This document shows, in pieces, positions 1 to 8,802 of a stretch of 19,287 bases of DNA. A model generated the notes under the pieces. That model ran no database searches, was not told the origin of the DNA, and was given only the letters and a program-made list of their open reading frames with translations. Source of the DNA: Zygnema cylindricum (Eukaryota; Streptophyta; Zygnematophyceae; Zygnematales; Zygnemataceae); the NCBI GenBank assembly GCA_037447655.1, contig JBBHKE010000316.1, forward strand, positions 218,001 to 237,287. Direction: 5' to 3'. The position numbers and the translations under genes are program-made. Numbering within the stretch: the stretch's first letter is position 1; each line of letters opens with the position of its first letter.

Positions 1-49
1 CGTGTAGAAATTAATGGTTCTTTTAGTATTTTCTGGGTCTAAAATGAAT
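1..49. other. Left flank, unassigned
   Basis: This is AT-rich sequence left of the first LTR. I see no gene in it. Its last five bases (TGAAT) are the candidate left target-site flank, but they do not match the five bases right of the 3' LTR (GATCG), so no target-site duplication pairs the outer ends of the block. Confidence 0.4.
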
Positions 50-641
50 TGTTGAAAAGAGGTAGTTAATATTTCACTTCTCTATTTTAGTTATAATTTA
101 AAGAGAGAGAGTGAGGATCAAAGGCACGCCATGGCTGCCGCCATATTTAGAAAGTGGTAGATTATGAAGTAGATGATATTTTACCAAAATATTGCCTAAA
201 TCCGGATTTGAGCCTGCGACCTCTGGACTCTCTATAGCCGGGCGCCTTAACCTTTAAGGCGCTACGAAACGATCATGTTACGGATTTAAAAGATATATAA
301 ACAATAACGAAGCGGCTAATTAACACCAAACTATCGAAGAGGAACAATTCATGCACGTACGCGAATCTGAACAGTGTAAAATGTTTTGATCGGACGACCA
401 CCATTGTAGTCGCCACTCGAAGTGAGCTTTTGGCAACATTCGGAGATAAGTGTCACGCGGTGCCACGCGGCGCCGCATTATTTGATACCGAAGAAGATGG
501 GAGGAGGAACCATGGCTCCCAATTTGAGAGGTGTTACCTTGTAGACTATGTCGTAAAATAGACGTACAATAAGTACATCGCCCATTGTACCTTCTTGTAC
601 TATATAGTGTTCCTATTGGTCTAGGTTTTAGTAGTAGGAAG
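50..641 (+). repeat. Truncated LTR (U3 only) of the same copia family
   Basis: It starts with the same TGTTGAAAAGAGGTA as the two full LTRs and follows them throughout, with clearly more differences than those two show from each other, so it is an older or separate copy. Shared landmarks are CACGCCATGGCTGCCG, the GTAC cluster (564, 573, 587, 597) and the TATATA box at 601-606. Similarity stops at GTAGTAGGAAG, about 35 bp past the TATA box and close to the expected transcription start, and the next full LTR begins at once. R and U5 are missing. The missing part does not reappear right of the 3' LTR, so this is not simply one LTR split by a later insertion. Confidence 0.85.
196..271 (-). other. 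Antisense tRNA-like segment inside U3
   Basis: Read on the minus strand it contains GGTTAAGGCGCC, like a tRNA-Leu/Ser D arm, followed about 30 bases later by GGCTCAAATCC, a near match to a Pol III B box (GGTTCRANNCC). A perfect 9 bp stem GCGCCTTAA/TTAAGGCGC with a 3-base loop lies at 242-262. The other two LTRs keep weaker forms of this stem and, at 6097-6170, an AAATCC end. It could be a tRNA or SINE relic. I do not claim a foldable tRNA. Confidence 0.3.
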
Positions 642-1543
642 TGTTGAAAAGAGGTAATTAATAGTTCACTTCTATATTTTAGTTAGAATGTCAAAAGAGA
701 GAATGAGAGAACCAAAGGCACGCCATGGCTGCCGCGTCATTTAGAAGGAGGCAGAATGAAATAGAAGGTGTTTTACTATTTGTAGCAAAATAGTGCCTCT
801 GGCAGGATCTTACCAGGGTCTACGGACTAGTAATTAGACCTAAGCCTTATCTATTAAGGAACTAGCGAAACGATATAAGTATTACGTTTCACGCATATCT
901 ATGTATTTATTAAATGGACTAAATTACAGCAGACTAACAAAAACATGCATTAATCAATTCATGCATGGAAGCGAATCGAAGCCTTATAAATACAAATAAT
1001 CAGACGGCCACAATTGCAGCCGCCACCCGCAATAGAATTTCAGTGGCCTTTGGGAATAGCGTCATGCGACGCCACGTGGCACCATACTATTGGATGCTGA
1101 AGAAGATGGGAGGAGGAACCATGGCTCCCGTTTTTATAAGCGTCACTTTGAAAGCCAAGTCGTACTATGGTCGTACAATAAGTACATCGCCTAGTGTACC
1201 TTCTTGTACTATATAGTGTTTCTATTGGACTAGGGTTTAGTAGTAGGCAGTCGTAAGTAGGCAAACCAGGACTTAGTGAAACTTATGTACCTCTCTCTAA
1301 GAGAGCTTCTAACTATAAAGGTCATCTTTGACCAGCCATAACTTACTGCTCAGGGGAGCAAATTCAGTGATTCTTTTTGCGTTTCACCCAAGGGAGTCTT
1401 CTCCTCACATGGGTGAGAGTTGTCAGAATATTTTTGTGCCTGGGCGGCGCTTATTCAGCGAGAAAGAAGAAAGGGCAAATGTTTTCCTAGAGGCTTTACA
1501 TAGGCTGCTCATTCTCTCGGTCAATGGAGACCACCGAATTGCA
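642..1543 (+). repeat. 5' LTR of the copia element
   Basis: It runs from TGTTGAAAAG to GAATTGCA and matches 5944-6842 along its whole length. U3 spans about 642-1245 with TATATA at 1210-1215. Transcription, and so R, should start near 1240-1250. The R/U5 part carries a short conserved hairpin of CTCTCT and AGAGAG near 1291-1305. Small ORFs on either strand inside it are not conserved in the 3' LTR and are not genes. Confidence 0.95.
1162..1216 (+). promoter_or_regulatory. LTR core promoter: five GTAC motifs and TATA box
   Basis: GTAC occurs at 1162, 1173, 1182, 1196 and 1206, directly followed by TATATA at 1210-1215. The 3' LTR repeats the same five motifs with the same spacings (11, 9, 14, 10) at 6461-6508, and the truncated LTR keeps four. 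GTAC is the core bound by plant SBP-box (SPL) factors; two sites in the 3' LTR read CGTACAA. The TATA role rests on position and sequence. Binding by an SPL factor is inferred. Confidence 0.55.
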
Positions 1544-1558
1544 GGTTATGAGCCCACC
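1544..1558 (+). other. Primer binding site, half-tRNA-iMet type
   Basis: GGTTATGAGCCCACC directly follows the terminal CA of the 5' LTR. It is complementary, with one mismatch in 15, to the anticodon arm of plant initiator tRNA-Met as I know it (GGTGGGCCCATAACC), and not to the tRNA 3' end that gives the usual plant copia site (TGGTATCAGAGC). Priming from an internally cut initiator tRNA is established for Drosophila copia and yeast Ty5. Its use here is inferred from complementarity and position. Confidence 0.75.
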
Positions 1559-2534
1559 CCCTACGGTGCCCATATTTGATGGATCACACTTTCTTTATTG
1601 GGAAATGATGATGGAGGGAGAACAATTTGAAAAACACCTATGGGGCATAGTGTTCGGACAAGTTCGATGCCCACCTCCACCTAGGTTTGGAGGAACACGT
1701 TTTTTTGGCACCTCCGCCTCTACAGTAGGTAGAACAGCTGCCACCATCACTGAGGATGAAGACCAGGAAGGAGAGGAGATTTTCATGGAATAAGAAATAG
1801 GAGTTGCAACTCAAGTGACACAATTGCCAAAGGTGATAGCGGCAGCAGCACCACCAACAACGACAATAAGAGTTCAGACCGAAAGATCAGAGTATGAAAA
1901 GTGGAACTACAAAGACAAGGTTGCTAAGCTCTTAATTCTTAAAAGTGTAGCAAAGGGCATTGCCATTTCCCATATGCATGTCAAATCTTCATCTCAGATT
2001 TGGATATCACTAGTTAAAATATATAAGAGTGGATCATTGTAGCAACAACAATTGGCAAAAAACAAGATTGCAGCTTATACTTATAAGGGAGGAAGCATGA
2101 ATAATTATTGCAATGATTTAGGAGCATTATTTGGAGAGCTAGAGATTGCATGTAACTCATGGTCTGAGAGACAAAGAGTGAACACATTAATGATGAAACT
2201 ACCTGAAGAGTATGAGAATATCATTAATTGATTGCAGGACATAGGAGATAGCAATTGGAATTGGGATGACACAGTGGGAATGATTTTAGTGAAAGAAAGC
2301 ACTATAGAGCTTAGGAGAGGGAGTCCAAGTGTTCAAGCATTGTCTGCAGGAGCTGATTGGCGGAAGCCTAATGAGGAGAGAGTGAAAGATCCCTATCGAA
2401 ACTTTCGGGGAAGACGACAAGGAGGTGGCAGATTTAATAGACAGGGGAGAAGAACTTTTAGAGGAGGATTATGTCACTTTTGCAAGAAACCGGGACACTA
2501 TATGGCATATTGTAGCAAACTTGCAGATTTTTGA
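1548..2534 (+). pseudogene. Copia gag remnant (capsid and zinc knuckle)
   Basis: Gag would form the virus-like particle that packages the element RNA. The N-terminal motif VPIFDGSHFLYWEMMMEG at about 1569-1622 is the typical start of plant copia Gag, and a CCHC zinc knuckle (CX2CX4HX4C) lies at 2472-2513 after a basic R/G-rich stretch. The likely start is ATG 1548, inside the primer site; an in-frame ATG at 1524 lies in U5 and adds eight residues. In-frame stops are TAA 1791, TAG 2040, TGA 2229 and TGA 2532, with the reading frame otherwise unchanged. No intact capsid can be made. Confidence 0.85.
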
Positions 2535-2969
2535 CTAAAAGATGGGCAAGGGACCTCAAGAAATGGAGGAAAAAAAAAGGCTTTCCTAATTCAAGTTCTT
2601 GATGAGCAAGGGAACGAAGAAACTAAACAGGAAGAGGAGCTTGAGGAGCTTGAGGAGCTTCTTCTTAATCCGAAAAACACTGAAAAGCATGTTGACATTC
2701 CACGGAGACAAAAGTGTGCTTTCGGAGGTAAAAGGGATCCACCTGAAGATGGGTGGATCATAGACTCATGGGCCTCAATGCATATATGCAAAGATAAAAG
2801 GTGGTTCACTAAACTCAGAAAGATCCCAACAGTTGAGATAGAGTACGGAGATGGTAGAGTAGAAACCACAAGTCTTGTTAGAGCTGTTGACTTGTAGGTT
2901 CTAGTTGATGGAAAGGCCTCAATTGTAACACTCTCATACGTTCTTTGCATTCCACAGCTTAGTAAAAAC
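2535..2969 (+). pseudogene. Copia protease remnant
   Basis: This is the aspartic protease that would cut the Gag-Pol polyprotein. The active-site region reads WIIDSWASMHICKDKRWF at about 2754-2807. The catalytic aspartate codon is 2763-2765, but the glycine of the family's DSG triplet is tryptophan here (TGG 2769-2771), which should inactivate it. The later PQLSKNLVS stretch near 2952-2978 is the usual end of the domain. TAG at 2895 breaks the frame. A run of glutamates encoded at 2626-2660 links the zinc knuckle to this domain. The long minus-strand ORF opposite it has no support. Confidence 0.85.
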
Positions 2970-4100
2970 TTGGTCTCAACAGCTGTCCTAGATAAAAAGA
3001 AGTTTGAAACAGGAACTAGGAAAGGAATCTTCACAGCAAGCTTTGATAATGAGGTTTATTTCATATCTGAGAAGGGCAGTCAAGGAATGTTCAGAATTGT
3101 TCTTTGCAATGAAAAGATTGTTCTCTACTCATGTGCAAGTGAGATGATGCTTTGGCACAAAAGGTTGGGGCATGTGAATCTAGATAGATTAAAGAAAATG
3201 AAGAAAAAGGGAATAGTGGAGGGTATTACTTTTGAGGGTGAGGAGACCTTTGATAATTGCAGTGGATGTGCCTAAGGGAAGATTCACAAACTTCCATTTC
3301 CAAAGGCAACCACATTTAGGAGAGAGAAAGTATAAGATCTAATTCACACCGATGTTTATGTTTCACATGGGGGGAAGAGGTGGATGTTCACTATCATAGA
3401 TGGTTGGTCTAGATACACGAAGGTATACTTTCTCAGACATAAGTTAGAGGTATTGAGATGTTTCAAAGAGTATAAAGTATGGAGTGAAAAACTACACAAA
3501 ACCTCAATAAAAGAGATAAGAAGTAATAATGGGAAAGAATACACCTCAAGGGAATTTGAAGAATTTCGTAAAGAAGAATGAATTCATCATGAAAAAATTG
3601 TTCCCTATAATTCGGAACAAAATAGAGTAGCAGAAAGAGTGAATAGAACTTTAGGAGATATGTCATGAAGTATGTTAACTGATAAGAGGATAAGGTTGCA
3701 GTTTTGGGCGAAGTCTATGAACTATGCTTATTTCATCAAAAATAGAGTCCTAATTTCAGCAAATAATGAGGAAACTCCATATGAGAGGTGGACAGGAAGA
3801 AAGCCTGATTTGTCTAGTTTGAGAGTGTTCATAAGTCAAGTCTACATTTTGGATTCCGATAAGACTAAATGGAAGTTAGAGGGGAGAGGGAAGCCAGGAT
3901 ATCTTGTAGGATATGATGAGAGCACAAAAGGATACTGAGTGTATGACTTGAAAAAGAGAGATATAATTTTAGTAAAACACATAGTGGTGATGAATGAAGA
4001 GAAGTCCATTGATCCATTCAAATATAATAGGGAAGTCAAAATCAGATTTGAAACGGATCAGTTTTCTGACTTTGACTTTGAAAATGAAGAGAAGGAATAG
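2970..4100 (+). pseudogene. Copia integrase remnant
   Basis: Integrase joins the cDNA to the host chromosome. The HHCC zinc-binding domain is complete: His codons 3156 and 3171, Cys codons 3258 and 3267. In the DDE core the first Asp (HTD, codon 3351) and the Glu (VAERVNRTL, codon 3633) remain, but the second Asp, expected in the SDNG motif, is Asn (AAT 3525-3527), a likely G-to-A change. The C-terminal part (TPYERWTGRKPD, then KPGYLVGYDESTKGY) follows at 3774-3935. Stops are TAA 3273, TAA 3333, TGA 3579, TGA 3666, TGA 3936 and TAG 4098. It is inactive twice over. Confidence 0.88.
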
Positions 4101-5480
4101 GGAGAAAAAGAAAAACATGCAGATCTACCAAAGGAGAAGGAGGAAAGGACAACACCCGAGGCAACGCCACAATACGAAGTGGAAACCGATGAGGAACTTG
4201 ATGAGACACCGGAATTGGAAGATAGGGGAGCTGAATATCTCCCAAAACGAAACCCAAGGATGCCTTCCATACCGGCGTCCGATTTTGAAGGGGGAAGAAG
4301 AAGTAGTAAACGACTTCAAGAAAGAAAAGTAAATAACCAACTCACAAAGATGTCTCACCCAAATGAACCTCAAACATACTTAGAGGCCATAAACACTCCA
4401 GAAAGTAGCCGGTGGATCACAGCAAAAAATGAAGAAATGGCCTCTATCATGGAAGCCAATACATGGGAGTTGGTAGATTGTCCACCGGACCGAAAACCGA
4501 TCGGATGTAAGTGGGTGTTTAAACTTAAATTAAACCCGGATAATACCATTGAGAGGTACAAAGCTAGGTTAGTTGCAAAAGGTTATACTCAGAAAGAGGG
4601 GATAGACTACGAAGAAACCTTTTGCACCTGTAGTCAGATTTCCTTATGTTAGAATCCTTTTAAGTATAGCCGCAGAGGAGGATATGGAAATACACCAGAT
4701 GGATATTGAAACGGCCTTTTTGCACGGAGAGTTAGAAGAAGAAATTTACATGAGGCAACCAGAAGGATTCGTGGAAAGTGGGGAAGAAAACAAAGTTTGC
4801 AAACTGATGAAATTACTTTAGGGGCTTAAGCAAGCCCAGCGACAGTGGAATATAAAGCTCGACGAATTTTTGACCGGTTTGGGGTATATCAGAATTAGTT
4901 CAGATCACTCGATATATTTATCTGAGGATGAGGATGGAGTGATATTTATTGCTATTTATGAGGATGATTTGTTGGTCTTAAGCAAGTCCTTTGATAAAAT
5001 CAACAAACTAAAACGGGATCTTAGAAGCCGTTTTGACATGAAAGATCTCGGCGAAGCAAAGTAAATTTTGGGAATTCAAATGGAGAGAGATAGAGGGAAT
5101 AGGATTATAAGACTCACTAAAAAAAAAACAATAAGTAATATGCTAGAAAAATTTGAAATGGAGAAAGCAAACGGATGTACTACTCCCATGGATTAGAAGA
5201 AAGTGTGTGAGGGAGGAGTATTGATCATTAATGAGGAGATAGATGAGAAAAAATGAAGATTTATGGAAAATATCCCTTGTCGGCAGATTGTAGGCTGTTT
5301 AATATATTTTATGAATTGTACCCGGCCGGATATAGCTTCAGCCGTAGGAGTCCTCAGCAAGAGTCGAAATGAACCAAGAAAGAAAGACTGGGAGGCTGCC
5401 AAAATGGTGATGAGTTATCTAATGGGGACAAGGGAATTCTGGCTGCATTTGGGAGGGGAGCACACTGACATCACAACCTA
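4101..5480 (+). pseudogene. Copia reverse transcriptase remnant
   Basis: The RT domain begins about 4380 after a charged linker. Clear blocks are WVFKLKLNPD, RYKARLVAKGYTQKEGIDY, the MDIETAFLHG aspartate motif near 4698-4727, and YEDD at 4957-4968. The YEDD replaces the family's YVDD; both catalytic aspartates remain. An extra T in the run 4620-4623 shifts the frame by one, and the domain then reads in the new frame up to about 5560. Stops in that frame are TAG 4819, TAA 5062, TAG 5194, TGA 5254 and TAG 5479. The connection region contains RPDIASAVGVLSKS near 5317-5360. Confidence 0.9.
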
Positions 5481-5481
5481 G

Positions 5482-5930
5482 AGTGATGCTAGTTATGGAG
5501 ATGTGCCTTTATGGTGGTGTACGACTGAATATGTGATGCAAATTGGATCTGTTGGAGTATCAAGCAACAGAAAGTAGTTGCCCAGTCCACTATGGAGGCT
5601 GAATATATGGCTTCCTGTGCTGCCACCAAAGAATTAATGTGGGTGAAATCTCTTCTTGAAGAACTAGGGTTCATGAAGACAGGAACTCATAATGCTTTTT
5701 GTGAGAATCAAGTTGCTATCGCTATTACAGCTAATCCGAAACATCACTTCAAACGTAAGCATATGGATATTAGACTAAGCTTTGTTAGAGAGAAGGTTGA
5801 AAACAAAATCATTAAACTGGTTCATAAAACTGATAAAGAAATGATTGCAGACATGCTGACAAAACCAGTACCTTCCCCTAAGTTGATTTATTGCAGAGAA
5901 AACTGTGAATTAAAATTGAAAAGTGACTAA
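5482..5930 (+). pseudogene. Copia RNase H remnant
   Basis: RNase H would remove the RNA template. SDASYGD at 5482-5502 matches its first aspartate motif. MEAEYMASCAATKELMWVK starts at 5592 and carries the conserved Glu, and the end shows HMDIRLSFVREK and the copia C-terminal block IADMLTKPVPSPKL. Between 5556 and 5570 a small deletion, probably 4 bp, returns the frame to that of gag, so the C-terminal 112 codons are open up to the TAA at 5928-5930, just before the polypurine tract. Confidence 0.88.
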
Positions 5931-5935
5931 GAATT

Positions 5936-5943
5936 AAGGGGGG
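5936..5943 (+). other. Polypurine tract
   Basis: AAGGGGGG directly before the TG of the 3' LTR is the expected plus-strand primer site. It sits six bases after the RNase H stop codon. Confidence 0.85.
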
Positions 5944-6842
5944 TGTTGAAAAGAGGTAATTAATAGTTCACTACTATTTTTTAGTTAGAATGTCAAAAGA
6001 GAGAAAGAGAGAACCAAAGGCACGCCATGGCTGTCGCGTCATTTAGAAGGAGGCATAATGAAATAGAAGGTATTTTACTATTTGTAGCAAAATAGTGCCT
6101 CTAGCCGGATTTGATTTCTACTGACTACTATTTAGACCTAAGCCTTACCCATTAAGGCACTAGCAAAACGATATACGTATTACGTTTCACGCATTATCTA
6201 AGTATTTATTAAACGGACTAATTTGCAGCAGACTAACGAAAAAATGCATTAATCAATTCATGCACGGAAGCGAATCGAAACCGCATATATACAAATGATC
6301 GGACGGCCACAATTGCAGCCGCCACCCGCGATAAACTTTTGGCGGCCTTTGGGGATAGCGTCACGGGATGCCACGTGGCACTATACTATTGGATACCGGA
6401 AAAGATGGGAGGAGGAACCATGGCTTCCGTTTTTATAAGCGTCACTTTGAAAGCCATGTCGTACAATGGTCGTACAATAAGTACATCGCTTAGTGTACCT
6501 TCTTGTACTATATAGTGTTTCTATTGCACTAGGGTTTAGTAGTAGGCAGTAGTAAGTAGGAAAACCAAGACTTAGTGAAATTTAGGTACCTCTCTCTAAG
6601 AGAGCTTGTAACTATAAAGGTCATCTTTGACCAGCCATAACTTACTGTTCAAGGGAGCAAATTCACAGATTCTTTTTGCGTTTGACTCAGGGGAGTCTTG
6701 TCCTCACAGGGATGAGAGTGGTTATAACATTTGTGTGCCTAGGTGGCGCTTATTTAACGGGAAAGTATAAGGGTCAAATATTATTTTAGAGGCTTTACAT
6801 AGCCTGCTCATTCTCTGGGTCAATATAGACCACAGAATTGCA
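5944..6842 (+). repeat. 3' LTR of the copia element
   Basis: It matches the 5' LTR from TGTTGAAAAG to GAATTGCA. The TATATA box is at 6509-6514 and the five upstream GTAC motifs are kept. It joins directly to a transposase fragment at 6843 onward. Confidence 0.95.
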
Positions 6843-6876
6843 GATCGAAGAGGGAAGGTCTTACCAAGGGGATTGA

Positions 6877-7461
6877 GATGGACGTAAAAAAATTATATTT
6901 CTGGACAACTGCGATGGTCACAACACGTCCGACGAGTTGGAGCGAGTTCTAGAGGTCAAAAACACTGTGTTACACTATTTTCCACCTAATGGAACGCATC
7001 TTGTTCAACCGACCGACTCTCTCGTGATTTCCAAAATTAAGGACGTGTGGGGTCGCATTTGGGATAGTTGGAAGGCAAAAGGAATTGAGAACGGTCAATG
7101 GGCTAAACCTTCTAGCCGTGGATGGTCCGGTAAATTAGTTGGACCCGGTAAAGCAATTTTTTTTAAAATTGGCAAAAGACTCTATTCGAGAGGTCAATGC
7201 GATGAGAGACAAAAACGGAATGACTTATACGAGGAAAGCAATGATTCAATGGGGCTTGTCTCTACGCGACGGAAAGTGGGAAGAAGACATGCTCAGCAAT
7301 AATTGCGAGGCATAATCAGCAAATATCGCAACCACTTCGAAGGCAAAGTTGTGGAACCCCCTTGCCCGAGGGCAAGGGAATTCCTCCAAAATATTGAAGA
7401 TGCCGACAGTCAACAAGATAGCATTTTCAATGAGGGAGGAAAGAGCGGCAATGAATTTTAA
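6877..7461 (+). pseudogene. pogo/CENP-B-like DDE transposase, 3' fragment
   Basis: The reading begins in the catalytic domain: IFLDNCDGHNTSDELERVL holds the second catalytic Asp, and LVQPTDSLVISKIKDVW (about 6999-7049) the third acidic residue. This pattern fits the DDE_1 endonuclease group (pogo/Tigger/jerky) of Tc1-mariner transposases. The frame changes twice: near the T8 run at 7157-7166, after which REVNAMRDKNGMTYTRKAM follows in the next frame, and near 7305, after which LRGIISKYRNHFEG continues to a TAA at 7459-7461. The N-terminal DNA-binding part and first Asp are absent; an in-frame TGA lies at 6874. It is dead. I found no left half beyond the copia block in the 49 bases available. 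Confidence 0.8.
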
Positions 7462-8258
7462 ATATATTCCAGAATTGCATACTGTTTTTTTGTTTTTATA
7501 TATTAGTTTGGGAATGGTAGTTTAGTTATAGAGAGGGAAACGCGGTTAAACTTGTGCCAGATTAATGTAGACAATTAAGGGAGTCTAGTATTCATTGACT
7601 TCATAGGATAACACAGATTTTGTAAGTGTGTATGTTTTTTTTATGGGATAATACAATTTAGGTTTTTTTGAAATTCTCGTGTCTTGTGTATCCAGGAATT
7701 TGATGTATTTTCATAAATTCTTATGTATTTACCTTCAGATGTTGTTAATGTCATGCCTCATCGTATTGATTAGTTGCACGCATCATTTTCCTGCAGCCAC
7801 GCACAATATCATGCACGCACGCACGAGTTTGGCACGCAAGCATGATTTATTTTTGCACGTGTGGTTTAGTTTGCACGCACCATTTTCCCACGATCACTAA
7901 TTTTATATATCGTTTGTGCATTAATTTGTGACGTGGACGCGATTCGCGTACACGTCTAGTGGAATGAATACTAGTTTATTGCATTGTGTTTCATTTCGTG
8001 CGTAGGTACACGATTTTAAGGTGCATGATTCAAATGGCGTACGCGGATATCGTTTGGAGGTCGTACGAAACAAGATGAACGTACCTCGTCGATATTACAT
8101 TTGTACTTTTATTTTCGCCTGTACTTTCACTTCAGTTGGAATTTCGCGACGTACGAATAGTGTGTACACGGAGCGTTTGTTGGCGCTTCGATTTTTGGTT
8201 CACATTGAAGTCGTGAACCCATGTAGGTTCACGCATACATGTAGTTAGGAAGGGTTTT
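7462..8258. other. Gene-free, with GCACGCA motifs and GTAC-rich part
   Basis: No supported gene. From 7770 to 7890 the motif GCACGCA recurs about six times, including a short GCACGCACGCACG run near 7813-7826. From 7948 to 8167 GTAC occurs nine times in 220 bp (7948, 8006, 8039, 8063, 8081, 8103, 8121, 8151, 8164). The 75-codon plus-strand ORF at 8021-8248 shows no family I recognise. Confidence 0.4.
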
Positions 8259-8270
8259 AATCCGCGGATT
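8259..8270. repeat. 12 bp perfect palindrome
   Basis: AATCCGCGGATT. Its arms (AATCCG, CGGATT) are the same as the hairpin arms of the repeats at 8803-9067. Confidence 0.6.
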
Positions 8271-8802
8271 GTGAATTTTGTAACGTAGGCATATGGTTAT
8301 GGTCGCTTATTGGCCAAGACCCAAACTAGTCACAAATTGTACAGTGAAATACTCTCACATGATTGGTTAGTTAGCAAATGTCAGGAATTAGTACTTTTGC
8401 TATTTCGTTAGTACTTAGGCGATTACTTTAGGTTTGTACTCGCATAATTTGAGAGTACAGGAATTGGTCGAAGAGGACTTAGATCTTTCTGTCTTTTCCC
8501 CTTGTCTTTTTCCTTAGTCAAATTGTCAGTTTTTTTCCTGTAAGGCATTTTCTGCCTTAGTTTTTTGAGAGCTTAGCTTTTCTCTTGCCTCATTAAACTT
8601 TCATTGTAAGACCTACAAGTTAATTCAATCGGTTTCGGCCGGAGTCCGCACGGTTTCCCTTCAACAACCTCTTCTAGTTTGGATTCTGCCTACTTTCTCA
8701 GGCTGTTTTTGAACCTTTGTGGATGACTTCTCTGAATTAGTGTTTGACATTTTGTTTTCTAGTTTCTGTGGCCTTTGTTGGAGTTCGCTGGTGGTTTGTT
8801 AT
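8271..8802. other. T-rich intergenic sequence
   Basis: I see no gene. A 7 bp stem, TAAGGCA (8541-8547) and TGCCTTA (8553-8559), is followed by T6; this is not evidence of a terminator in a plant nucleus. The stretch around 8590-8660 could be the end of a decayed LTR, but I cannot support that. Confidence 0.35.

Larger units (their letters stand above)
642..6842 (+). mobile_element. Decayed Ty1/copia LTR retrotransposon, full-length structure
   Basis: The ~6.2 kb element has 5' LTR 642-1543, primer site 1544-1558, gag-pol remnants 1548-5930, polypurine tract 5936-5943 and 3' LTR 5944-6842. Both LTRs begin TG and end CA. Protease and integrase lie before reverse transcriptase and RNase H, which defines Ty1/copia rather than Ty3. 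All coding domains fall in one frame except a frameshifted stretch from about 4620 to 5560, consistent with a single gag-pol ORF. About 15 premature stops, altered protease and integrase active sites and two frameshifts make it non-autonomous. The five bases flanking it (GGAAG, GATCG) do not match, so the target duplication is lost or one end is rearranged. The LTRs differ at about four positions in the first ~105 bp I compared by eye. Confidence 0.95.

Noticed and set aside
2591-3034. 147-codon minus-strand ORF
   Set aside because: It lies opposite the protease region of the copia element. Its serine run comes from the glutamate codon repeats on the other strand, and it has no domain of its own.
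3994-4373. Overlapping ORFs on both strands in the integrase-RT linker
   Set aside because: The copia frame runs through here and gives the charged linker and the start of RT; the others are out-of-frame shadows of purine-rich DNA.
8541-8566. Stem followed by T6, resembling an intrinsic terminator
   Set aside because: Bacterial-type terminators do not apply in this nuclear plant context, and no Pol III gene lies upstream.
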